Positions 16,143-23,583 of a stretch of 48,494 nucleotides of DNA are shown here, piece after piece (within the stretch, counting starts at the first letter, position 1; the number at the start of each line of letters is the position of its first letter). Both the position numbers and the translations under genes were made by a program. The stretch is taken from contig NZ_KQ033920.1 in assembly GCF_000969825.1 (NCBI RefSeq), forward strand, positions 1,361,336 through 1,409,829, given 5' to 3'. The notes under the pieces are model-generated. The model worked only from the letters and a program-made list of their open reading frames with translations. It made no database searches and was not told where the DNA came from. Source of the DNA: Parabacteroides gordonii MS-1 = DSM 23371. Lineage in GTDB: Bacteria > Bacteroidota > Bacteroidia > Bacteroidales > Tannerellaceae.

Positions 16143-17255
16143 ATGGATAACAAAATACAGAAACCGTTGATGGAGATGCGGTATGCCGACGAGCTTGCCG
16201 CACTCCGCAAACAAGATACGGGAGCCAAGCCAGCCAACTGGCAGCTCTCTCCCCGTGCCGTCCGTGCCTTTATCCTCGGTCAAAACGAACCGATAGAGCT
16301 GGACGGACGGATGATCAAAATCACTCCGAAGTTCTTTGGCGACGATGCCCTGGTAGAACGTTCCATCATCACCCTGGCCGGCAACCGGGGATTAATGCTG
16401 GTAGGCGAACCGGGTACGGCAAAGACCATGTTGAGCGAACTCCTGTCAGCTGCGATCTGCGGCATCAGTACCAATACGGTACAAGGTACGGCAGGCACCA
16501 GCGAAGACAATATCAAATATTCCTGGAACTACGCCCTTCTGCTGGCTAAGGGCCCGGTGAAGGAGGCACTCGTCCCCTCTCCCGTTTATATCGGGATGAA
16601 GCGGGGCATCATCACACGTTTTGAGGAGATCACCCGTTGCCCGCTCGAGATACAGGACAGCCTGATCAGTATCATGAGCGACCGGGTACTGAATATTCCC
16701 GAACTGGGGGAAGAAGGTTTACTTTTCGCCTCCTCCGGCTTTAATGTGATAGCGACCGCCAACACCCGCGACAAAGGGATCAACGAAATGAGCAGCGCCC
16801 TGAAACGTCGTTTTAACTTTGAAACGGTCGAACCGATACGCAGTGTGGCTCTCGAAAGCCGTATCATCACCGACCAGTGCCAGGGTATGTTTGCCGCCAA
16901 CGGACTGGAGATGCCTGTACAGGAAGAGGTAGTCGATATACTGGCTTCCACCTTCAACGAATTACGCAACGGGACTTCTTTCGAGAAAGCCAAGATACAG
17001 AAAGTGTCGGGTGTGATGAGCACCGCCGAAGCGGTATCCGTCTATTACCAGTCGGCGCTGGATGCTTATTATTACGGAGACGGTACGGTGAGCATGCGTT
17101 CACTGGTACAAAACCTGCTGGGTGCCGTGATGAAAGAAAACAAAGACGACTTACCCAAACTGAAAGATTACTTCAACGGCGTAGTCCGGCTGAAAGCCGA
17201 AAGACAAGGAGGAAGATGGAAGGAATATTACGACAACCGGACCTGGCTGAAATAG
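16143..17255 (+). CDS. MoxR-type AAA+ ATPase (YehL-like)
   Basis: 370 residues. Walker A is GEPGTAKT (88-95). The Walker B position reads GIITRFEEITR (155-165), with Phe-Glu-Glu where MoxR proteins usually have a hydrophobic run then Asp-Glu. Sensor 1 is in IATANTRD (203-210), with arginine-finger candidates at KRRF (221-224). The layout (N-terminal helical part, AAA+ core, lid) fits MoxR-class AAA+ proteins, which form hexamers and remodel partners together with VWA-domain proteins. In E. coli the matching gene is yehL. The 3' end overlaps the DUF5682 gene by 40 bases, so translation is coupled. It probably powers the system encoded by the operon (inference). Confidence 0.9.
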   Translation: MDNKIQKPLMEMRYADELAALRKQDTGAKPANWQLSPRAVRAFILGQNEPIELDGRMIKITPKFFGDDALVERSIITLAGNRGLMLVGEPGTAKTMLSELLSAAICGISTNTVQGTAGTSEDNIKYSWNYALLLAKGPVKEALVPSPVYIGMKRGIITRFEEITRCPLEIQDSLISIMSDRVLNIPELGEEGLLFASSGFNVIATANTRDKGINEMSSALKRRFNFETVEPIRSVALESRIITDQCQGMFAANGLEMPVQEEVVDILASTFNELRNGTSFEKAKIQKVSGVMSTAEAVSVYYQSALDAYYYGDGTVSMRSLVQNLLGAVMKENKDDLPKLKDYFNGVVRLKAERQGGRWKEYYDNRTWLK

Positions 17256-19609
17256 ACCGCCTCTTCCGGTCCAGCTTCAATACCGACGGACAGGTGGTGT
17301 ACTTTCCGGTACGTCACCACTCCCCTGCCTGTGCGCTGCATCTGCAACGTACGATCGGGGAATACTGTCCCGACCTGATCCTGATCGAAGGGCCGTCTGA
17401 CTCGGCGCAGTTACTTCCTTACATTGCCAACGAACAGTCGGTTCCGCCTTTCTGTATCTATTACAGCTACGACGATAAAGAGGGGAAAGTGAGCGAGGAG
17501 AAAGAAAAGTACCGTGCCTATTACCCTTTCCTGTCGTATTCGCCGGAGCTGGTGGCTATCCGGGAAGGGGCACGCCGCAACACACCGGTTCGTTTTATCG
17601 ACCTGCCGTATGCGCTGCGCCTGACCAACAAGGTCGAGGAAGAACCGCAGACACAGTTTTACTACAATGAGAACAAGGAATACGAGGTAAACACCTATAC
17701 GGCCATGATCGCCCGTAAAGCCGGATGCCGCAGCTTCGCGGAGTTCTGGGAAAGCCGCTTCGAACTGAATGCCGGAACAATAGAGACAGACGCTTTCGTC
17801 CACAACCTGTTCCACCTCGGTTACTTCATGCGGCTGGCAACTCCCGACAATGAAACCTCCCTGAAAGAAGACCGCCAGCGGGAAACCTATATGGCGGACG
17901 AGATACGGAAAGCGCTTCCCGGGCATAAAAAGATATTGGTAGTAGCCGGAGCTTTCCACATTGCCGGATTAATGGAAGCAATGCAATCGGATAAGAAATT
18001 ATCGCTTAAAACAATCAACCCCGAACATATCGCTTCCTACCTGATGCCTTATACATTTAAGGAAGCCGACAGTAAAAGCGGGTATGCCGCCGGTATGCCT
18101 TTCCCGGCTTTCTACCAGGAAGTATGGGAAAAGACGGAGAAACAAAAGAAAGACCCGTTCGGCTCGACCGTTCTCGAATATATCATAAAGACAGCCCGTT
18201 ATGCCCGCAAAACGCAGATAATCTCATTGCCCGACGAGATCAATACCCTGAACATGGCCCGTTCGCTGGCGGTGTTGCGGGGAAAGCAGAGCGCCGGCGT
18301 ATACGAACTGCTGGATGGCGTGCGAAGCTGCTTCGTGAAAGGCGACCTGAATGCCACCTCGACATTCGAGATCGATTTCCTTTACCGTCTCCTCTCCGGT
18401 ATGGGTGCCGGAAAGATTGCGGATAACGACTGCATCCCGCCGGTGGTACGGGAGTTCCGTGCCTTATGTTCGCTTCACCGGCTGAAAACATCGACTATCG
18501 AACGGCAGGAAGTGACGCTCGACATTATCAAGAACCCGGCTCATTACCGGAAAAGCCGTTTCCTTCACCAGATGGAGTTTCTGGAAACAGGTTTCGCCAC
18601 CCTTCAGTCTGGTCCCGATTATGTGAACCAGAAGAACAAAAACCTGGTACGGGAGCAATGGATATGCCGTTACAGCACAGGCGTTGAAACACGCCTTATC
18701 GACCTGTCTGTCTACGGGGCGACCTTGTCGCAGGTGTGTAATTCGCTGATCGAAAAGAACTTCAAAGACAGCATGACGGCCGAAGAACTGGGCAAGCTGC
18801 TGCTATCCGTACAAGTGATGGGGATAGAAGGTTTTTATCTCCAGTACGAAGACCATACCCGGCTGGTGGTGGAAAGCGAAGGTAATTTCACCAGCCTTTG
18901 CAAACTGATCAACAGCCTGCTGTATCTCGCCAACATGCAACAACTGATGGATGGAGAGATCCACCCGGTTATCCCCGAACTGGCACGGCTCGCTTTTAAA
19001 GGGGCTGTCGTATTGATCCCGCTCCTGAAAAGCACGACGGAGGAGGAAGAACAGGAGATTTGCGAACAGATGCGCAATCTTTACAGTTTTGCGATGGATG
19101 AGAAACAGTGGTTCGACACCGAGGCTTTCCTGTCTGCCGTAGAGAAGGTGTTGAACGACAGTTTCAGCAACAGCCGCCTGTTCGGGCTATGCCTTGCCAT
19201 TCAGTATAAGGAAGGGCGGACGGAACAGACAGCGTTCTGCCAACAGATAGCCGCTTACCTGGAAAGCAGCATCACCCATCCGGAACAGGCTGCTTCTTTT
19301 ATCTGCGGACTGTTCCTGATTGCCCGCGACGTATTGTTCGCCGATCCGCGTATCCTGGAAGTGATAGACCGGGTCATAGCCAATGCCGACCAAGAAACTT
19401 TCCTGACCATCCTGCCGAACCTGCGATATGCCTTTACCGGATTTCTTCCGGCGGAGATCAGCCGCCTGGGACAACAGGTGGCGGAATATCACCAGGTATC
19501 GGAAGCCCGGTTGACGGGGAGTATCACTGTCTCGCAACAGGAAATTACTGAAGCCATGCGTCTCGATACGCTGGCGGCCGAAGCACTTAAAACATGGAGG
19601 ATCGTATAA
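17216..19609 (+). CDS. DUF5682 family protein (YehM-like)
   Basis: 797 residues. The start chosen is ATG at 17216, with AAGGAGG just upstream. The frame stays open further upstream, but that part lies inside the AAA+ gene and does not look like real protein. Conserved blocks are FPVRHHSPACALHL (30-43), LILIEGPSD (54-62), FIDLPYALRL (about 125), and VVAGAFHIAGL (about 240). This set of R-H-H, Glu, and G-A-F-H near the N-terminus recalls TraB/Tiki, ChaN and erythromycin-esterase-like folds, where such residues bind metal or substrate. A hydrolase activity is therefore possible but unproven. The C-terminal ~500 residues are mostly helical with no motif I recognise. E. coli yehM is the matching member. 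It overlaps the VWA gene by one base (TAATG). Confidence 0.85.
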   Translation: MEGILRQPDLAEIDRLFRSSFNTDGQVVYFPVRHHSPACALHLQRTIGEYCPDLILIEGPSDSAQLLPYIANEQSVPPFCIYYSYDDKEGKVSEEKEKYRAYYPFLSYSPELVAIREGARRNTPVRFIDLPYALRLTNKVEEEPQTQFYYNENKEYEVNTYTAMIARKAGCRSFAEFWESRFELNAGTIETDAFVHNLFHLGYFMRLATPDNETSLKEDRQRETYMADEIRKALPGHKKILVVAGAFHIAGLMEAMQSDKKLSLKTINPEHIASYLMPYTFKEADSKSGYAAGMPFPAFYQEVWEKTEKQKKDPFGSTVLEYIIKTARYARKTQIISLPDEINTLNMARSLAVLRGKQSAGVYELLDGVRSCFVKGDLNATSTFEIDFLYRLLSGMGAGKIADNDCIPPVVREFRALCSLHRLKTSTIERQEVTLDIIKNPAHYRKSRFLHQMEFLETGFATLQSGPDYVNQKNKNLVREQWICRYSTGVETRLIDLSVYGATLSQVCNSLIEKNFKDSMTAEELGKLLLSVQVMGIEGFYLQYEDHTRLVVESEGNFTSLCKLINSLLYLANMQQLMDGEIHPVIPELARLAFKGAVVLIPLLKSTTEEEEQEICEQMRNLYSFAMDEKQWFDTEAFLSAVEKVLNDSFSNSRLFGLCLAIQYKEGRTEQTAFCQQIAAYLESSITHPEQAASFICGLFLIARDVLFADPRILEVIDRVIANADQETFLTILPNLRYAFTGFLPAEISRLGQQVAEYHQVSEARLTGSITVSQQEITEAMRLDTLAAEALKTWRIV

Positions 19610-20730
19610 TGGACAACCCCGAAATAGAAAACCGCTGGCGGCTCATCCTGGGCGACTTCGCCGAAAACAGCCTTCCCCTCGATCCGGAAAGCGGAGAGTT
19701 GGACAACACGCTTTATTTCCTCTACAACCGGGAATACACCGATGAGCAGGGAATACGCAACGATTTCCCGAACCGGGCCGGACGTGGCGGTTCCATGCTG
19801 ACCGTCCCGGGATGGCTGAAGAAAGTAAAGAAACTGTTCCCTAAAAAGACAGTCGAGATCATGCAGAAGCAGGCACTGGATAAATACAACCTGACCCAGC
19901 TCCTGACCGACGAGTCTGTCCTGAGCCAACTGGAACCGAATATCGGCTTACTGAAGAATATCCTGACCTTCCGCAATATGATGCCGGAGCATGTCCGGAA
20001 GCTGGCCTACTCGATCGTCGAGGAAGTAATCAAAGAGATACAGAAGAAACTGGAGATAAACGTACGGAAAGCCTTCTACGGAAAGAAACTGCCGCACACC
20101 AATTCCTCTTACAAGATATTCAGGAACTTCGACTTTAAGCAAACCATAGAAAAGAACCTGAAGAATTACAGCCCGGAACATGGTACGATCATCCTCGACC
20201 GCTTGTATTTCAATCAGAACGTACGCCGCTACAATCCCTGGCACATCGTGATCATGGTAGACGAAAGCGGTAGTATGCTCGACTCGGTGATCTATACGGC
20301 GGTTATGGCATCCATCTTTGCCAAAATGCCGTTCCTCTCGGTCAAGCTGGCGATATTCGATACATCGGTAGTCGACCTGAGCGAGCATCTCGACGACCCG
20401 GTCGGCATCCTGATGAAAGTACAGCTGGGAGGAGGAACCGATATTCACAAGGCGTTGGAATATGGCAAGAGACTGATAACCGCCCCCCAGAAAACAATTG
20501 TTGTGCTGGTCAGCGACCTGTACGACGGGAACAATTACAGTTATATGTTCCGCTCCTGCCGCGACATTATTGAAGCGGGAAGCCGACTGTTCGTATTGCC
20601 TGCCCTCGACTACTCCGGCACTCCCTGTTATGATGTCCGTGCTGCCCGCAGCATTGCCGGCATGGGTGCCGATGTAGCCGCCATAACCCCTGAAGAATTA
20701 GCCGAATGGATAGGAAAGATTATATCATAA
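19609..20730 (+). CDS. VWA domain protein (YehP-like)
   Basis: 373 residues from the ATG at 19609, which overlaps the previous stop codon as TAATG; GGAGG at 19596-19600 is well spaced for it. An alternative ATG at 19594 is less likely. The N-terminal ~200 residues are helical (MMPEHVRKLAYSIVEEVIKEIQKKL). The von Willebrand A domain follows with a complete metal-ion-dependent adhesion site: DESGS (218-222), Thr277 in GGGTDIHKAL and Asp303 in VLVSDLYDG. In MoxR systems the VWA protein is the partner or substrate adaptor of the ATPase. E. coli yehP is the matching gene. It is cytoplasmic, with no signal peptide. The SWIM gene overlaps its 3' end by 25 bases. Confidence 0.9.
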   Translation: MDNPEIENRWRLILGDFAENSLPLDPESGELDNTLYFLYNREYTDEQGIRNDFPNRAGRGGSMLTVPGWLKKVKKLFPKKTVEIMQKQALDKYNLTQLLTDESVLSQLEPNIGLLKNILTFRNMMPEHVRKLAYSIVEEVIKEIQKKLEINVRKAFYGKKLPHTNSSYKIFRNFDFKQTIEKNLKNYSPEHGTIILDRLYFNQNVRRYNPWHIVIMVDESGSMLDSVIYTAVMASIFAKMPFLSVKLAIFDTSVVDLSEHLDDPVGILMKVQLGGGTDIHKALEYGKRLITAPQKTIVVLVSDLYDGNNYSYMFRSCRDIIEAGSRLFVLPALDYSGTPCYDVRAARSIAGMGADVAAITPEELAEWIGKIIS

Positions 20731-22445
20731 ACGGAAACGGATGCCACGCATCCGCCGGACAGTTCATCCCCTTTGCCAACGAAGCCTTTCTGGTGACGCT
20801 GGCAAACAAAGGATTATATAAACGTGCCCTGAAAGATCTGGAAACGACCGGACAGGTCGAGTTAACCGTTACTGACGGCCGGTTGCAGATCCGGTTGGAC
20901 GAAATAACCGTCAGCCTCGATCCGAATGTCGCCCAAAGCACATGCAGCTGTCCTTCCAAAACGGTATGTAAGCATATCCTGATGGGCATACTCGTTGCTG
21001 CCGGTTGCGCATCGTCCGAAAGCGAGACCGCACCTGCCGGCAGTGAGGATGTCTCACCCGATACGACACCGGAACCACCGTCGTCCGAAGCCTGGAAAGA
21101 GTTGAAGAACGTCGACCTGGCACAACTCCGCAAACAAGCCGGCAAGAAGTTGTTTGAAGACACCTTGCGTCTTATCCAGGACGGCTGGACGGCCGATTTC
21201 ACAGAAGGCGATATACTCGAAGCGACGATCAACACCGAAAGCATCACCGTCTACTTCCCCAAAGAGGACAGCCTGAACCGTGCCGTCTGCAAATGCGGCG
21301 AAAGCGGCCTGTGCAAACATAAACTGATCGCTATCCTGTCGTACCTGAGCTTGCAGGGAACATTATCTTCCGACACTGACGGTAGCCAACCGGAGCTGTC
21401 TTTACTGACGGAAGATACGCTGAACGTATTGAAGGGAGCTTCCCGTTTCATCCTCGGGATATTGGAGAAAGGCCTGATCAGCTGCGGGGAGAATGAAGCG
21501 GAAACAGCTATCCAGTATTCCATCCGGCTGGAGACATGCGGGATCGGTAACCTGGCACGATTGTTCCGCTCGCTGTCGTCGGACATAGAGAACATGTTGG
21601 TCAAACACGTCGGTTTCCAGCCTTTGACCACCTTTGCCACCTTATCGCGGTTGCACAACACGATCACGCAGATCTTACGGAACACGCAAAACAATGAAAT
21701 GCTCAGCCGGCTGATCGAAGGAACCCGGTCGGATTACTATACGACTCCGGTCGGCCATTTCACCGGCCTGGGGGCCTACCCATGGCAAACCCGTTCGGGC
21801 TATTTCGGTATTACGGCTTATTTCTTTTATCACGAAAAACAGAGCATCTGTACGCTGACATCCAGTATGGCCGACTATTACGAACATACGCAGTCTTTAG
21901 TCACGCCCGAAAACCTGAACAGGCAACTGGAAATGCAGAGTTTCTGGAATAACAATGCTTCACTGGCGCGTTTATCCTCCTCTACGTTGGTTCTGCGCAA
22001 CTTCAAACTCAACAGGCAGCAGCGTCTCTCCTCTTCTACCCAGACACAGTGCGAGATAGAAAATAAAGTAACGATCAGCGGACTGGACGCATTACTCGCG
22101 ATCCCCGAATTGTCGGATCCGACCCTGCGGCCGGAAGAACGGTACGATTATTTCCGTAAGAAACAACCGGAGCAATTGGCTTTGGTTCCGTTCACCCATC
22201 TGTCGGAAGTCTATTTCGATCCGTCCGAACAGAAACTTTACTTTACCGCGATAAATGAACAGGTTGAAGCCAAAGGTTCCCTGGCATACAGCGAACTCAA
22301 CCGGAACGCCATCCGCAAACTCGAACAGCTGGGCGGACGGTATGCCGAAGTAAAGCAACGGTATATGGTCTGCCTGAAACGGCCGGACACCTTGATCCCC
22401 GTCAGCCTGATTACCGCTTCCGGAGTCGATAATTTCTATTTCTAA
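20706..22445 (+). CDS. SWIM zinc-finger protein with two fingers (YehQ-like)
   Basis: 579 residues. Two SWIM-type zinc fingers (CxC, n residues, CxH) are visible: C80-S-C82 to C88-K-H90, and C195-K-C197 to C203-K-H205. An acidic Ser/Pro/Glu-rich linker (about 101-130) separates them. SWIM fingers bind DNA or proteins. The C-terminal ~350 residues are a mixed fold with no motif I recognise. E. coli yehQ is the matching gene in the same neighbourhood. The start overlaps the VWA gene by 25 bases, so the two are translationally coupled. Its likely role is as a nucleic-acid or protein sensor of the system (inference). Confidence 0.87.
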   Translation: MDRKDYIINGNGCHASAGQFIPFANEAFLVTLANKGLYKRALKDLETTGQVELTVTDGRLQIRLDEITVSLDPNVAQSTCSCPSKTVCKHILMGILVAAGCASSESETAPAGSEDVSPDTTPEPPSSEAWKELKNVDLAQLRKQAGKKLFEDTLRLIQDGWTADFTEGDILEATINTESITVYFPKEDSLNRAVCKCGESGLCKHKLIAILSYLSLQGTLSSDTDGSQPELSLLTEDTLNVLKGASRFILGILEKGLISCGENEAETAIQYSIRLETCGIGNLARLFRSLSSDIENMLVKHVGFQPLTTFATLSRLHNTITQILRNTQNNEMLSRLIEGTRSDYYTTPVGHFTGLGAYPWQTRSGYFGITAYFFYHEKQSICTLTSSMADYYEHTQSLVTPENLNRQLEMQSFWNNNASLARLSSSTLVLRNFKLNRQQRLSSSTQTQCEIENKVTISGLDALLAIPELSDPTLRPEERYDYFRKKQPEQLALVPFTHLSEVYFDPSEQKLYFTAINEQVEAKGSLAYSELNRNAIRKLEQLGGRYAEVKQRYMVCLKRPDTLIPVSLITASGVDNFYF

Positions 22446-22464
22446 TCCATCAAAGCTGCATACG

Positions 22465-22734
22465 ATGATACTAAAAGACCTACTTTCCGAACTGGAACTC
22501 CTGCTTTCCGACATCGCCTTTTCCGGATTGCGCAACATCCAACCGGTCACCCTCCAAAAACTGGATGACCTCAAACACTGGATGGCCGAACTGAATATGA
22601 CCGAAGCGATCCACCTCACCGATCGCTTTATCGACTCGGTCTACAGCTGGCAAGCCGGACAAACCGGAATCGATACGGTAGCAAACCATCTTTGTGCATT
22701 GGAGTTTTATGAGAAGAATATGGTGAATAGTTGA
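22465..22734 (+). CDS. Small helical protein, last gene of the yeh-like operon
   Basis: 89 residues, almost entirely amphipathic helix (LLSELELLLSDIAFSGL, LQKLDDLKHWMAELNMTEAIHLTDRFID). It starts 19 bases after the SWIM stop codon on the same strand, so it is probably part of the operon. There is no signal peptide, membrane segment or known motif. The composition and GC content match its neighbours, which supports it being a real gene. It might be a small subunit or regulator of the preceding proteins. Function unknown. Confidence 0.65.
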   Translation: MILKDLLSELELLLSDIAFSGLRNIQPVTLQKLDDLKHWMAELNMTEAIHLTDRFIDSVYSWQAGQTGIDTVANHLCALEFYEKNMVNS

Positions 22735-22789
22735 ATTTGCTGCTTAGCTCTTTCGCTACTCCGCATCCCCCACGTTCCAATATTTTTAT

Positions 22790-22797
22790 TACCTTTG
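22790..22797 (+). promoter_or_regulatory. -7 box of toxin-antitoxin module 2
   Basis: TACCTTTG fits TAnnTTTG, 33 bases before the antitoxin ATG at 22831. The -33 element is not clear. Confidence 0.55.
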
Positions 22798-22830
22798 CTT
22801 TCGGAATTCTAAAGAAGAAAGGAGAACAGC

Positions 22831-23079
22831 ATGACAACAATGGAACTCGAAGCCTACAAAGCCGAACTGGCACGCGAAATACTGACCACCGATAATTGGC
22901 ACGTACTGGACGAAGTGAAGCGAGTATTAGGCAAAATACGAAAACAATCGCAGGCGGAAGAAGCCAAAAGTAAGTTGAAAAGCGAATTAAGAGAGGCTCT
23001 TCAGGAAGTGAAAGATGCAGAAAAAAATAAAGTTAGTATGAGCACAATGGAGGATCTTTACGCCGAATTGGAGGATTAA
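22831..23079 (+). CDS. Type II antitoxin of module 2
   Basis: 82 residues, helical and highly charged. The N-terminus (TTMELEAYKAELAREILTTDNWHVLDEVKRVLGKI) resembles a short antitoxin family common in Bacteroidales beside RelE-like toxins. The C-terminus is a charged helix (SELREALQEVKDAEKN) suited to toxin binding. AAGGAG lies upstream of the ATG at proper spacing. The toxin gene starts two bases after its stop codon. Composition is AT-richer than the operon before it. The family has no assigned DNA-binding fold that I can name. Confidence 0.75.
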   Translation: MTTMELEAYKAELAREILTTDNWHVLDEVKRVLGKIRKQSQAEEAKSKLKSELREALQEVKDAEKNKVSMSTMEDLYAELED

Positions 23080-23081
23080 GC

Positions 23082-23414
23082 ATGAATATAACCATTGTAC
23101 CTAGTAAGGTTTTTATCAGAAAGGCAAAACTGCTAGCTAAAAAACATCGTACACTGATTTCAGATTTAAAGAAACTGGAAGAAGAACTAAAAGAGAATCC
23201 GGATATAGGTATCGATTTAGGTAATGGATTGCGTAAAGTACGTATGAGCATAACAGCTAAAGGTAAAGGCAAAAGCGGTGGAGCACGAGTTATCACCTAT
23301 ACTGCAATAGCAAGTGTGGAAGATAAACGGATTACGTTACTTACCATTTATGACAAATCAGAACAATCAACTATCTCTGATCAAGAATTAAGACGATTGA
23401 TAGCAGAACTGTAA
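23082..23414 (+). CDS. RelE-like toxin of module 2
   Basis: 110 residues, basic. The pattern is RelE-like: an N-terminal strand (ITIVPSKVFIRKAKLLAKKH), a helical hairpin (LISDLKKLEEELKENPDIGIDLGNGLRKVRM), then strands with KSGGARVITYTAIASVEDKRITLLTIYDKSE. 'GlrKvRm', a Gly-Lys-Ser-Gly-Gly-Arg-Val turn and 'lltiYdKse' are typical of the RelE subgroup found in Bacteroidetes, which probably cleaves mRNA on the ribosome. GGAGG at 23070-23074, inside the end of the antitoxin gene, provides its ribosome binding site, so the pair is coupled. It is unrelated in detail to the toxin of module 1. Confidence 0.82.
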   Translation: MNITIVPSKVFIRKAKLLAKKHRTLISDLKKLEEELKENPDIGIDLGNGLRKVRMSITAKGKGKSGGARVITYTAIASVEDKRITLLTIYDKSEQSTISDQELRRLIAEL

Positions 23415-23529
23415 AAGTTTGATATTTACAAAGCGGAGTATTAGCAAAAAGTTTGCAGTCCAACAGCAGGAAACCCAATTTAACACCAACTATTTGTAAG
23501 CAGTCGGCATCATATATCTAATAATTTGT

Positions 23530-23537
23530 TACTTTTG
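23530..23537 (+). promoter_or_regulatory. -7 box of maeB
   Basis: TACTTTTG fits TAnnTTTG and lies 46 bases before the ATG at 23584. The rest of the 169-base gap from 23415 shows no gene or strong structure. Confidence 0.5.
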
Positions 23538-23583
23538 TAGGCGATTTTAAAACACATACAAAAATCTACTAACATATAAGTCT

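Noticed and set aside
16877-17215. Upstream extension of the DUF5682 reading frame to 16877
   Set aside because: It lies inside the AAA+ gene on the same strand, has Arg/Gln-rich composition unlike the family, and a good ribosome binding site and ATG exist at 17216.
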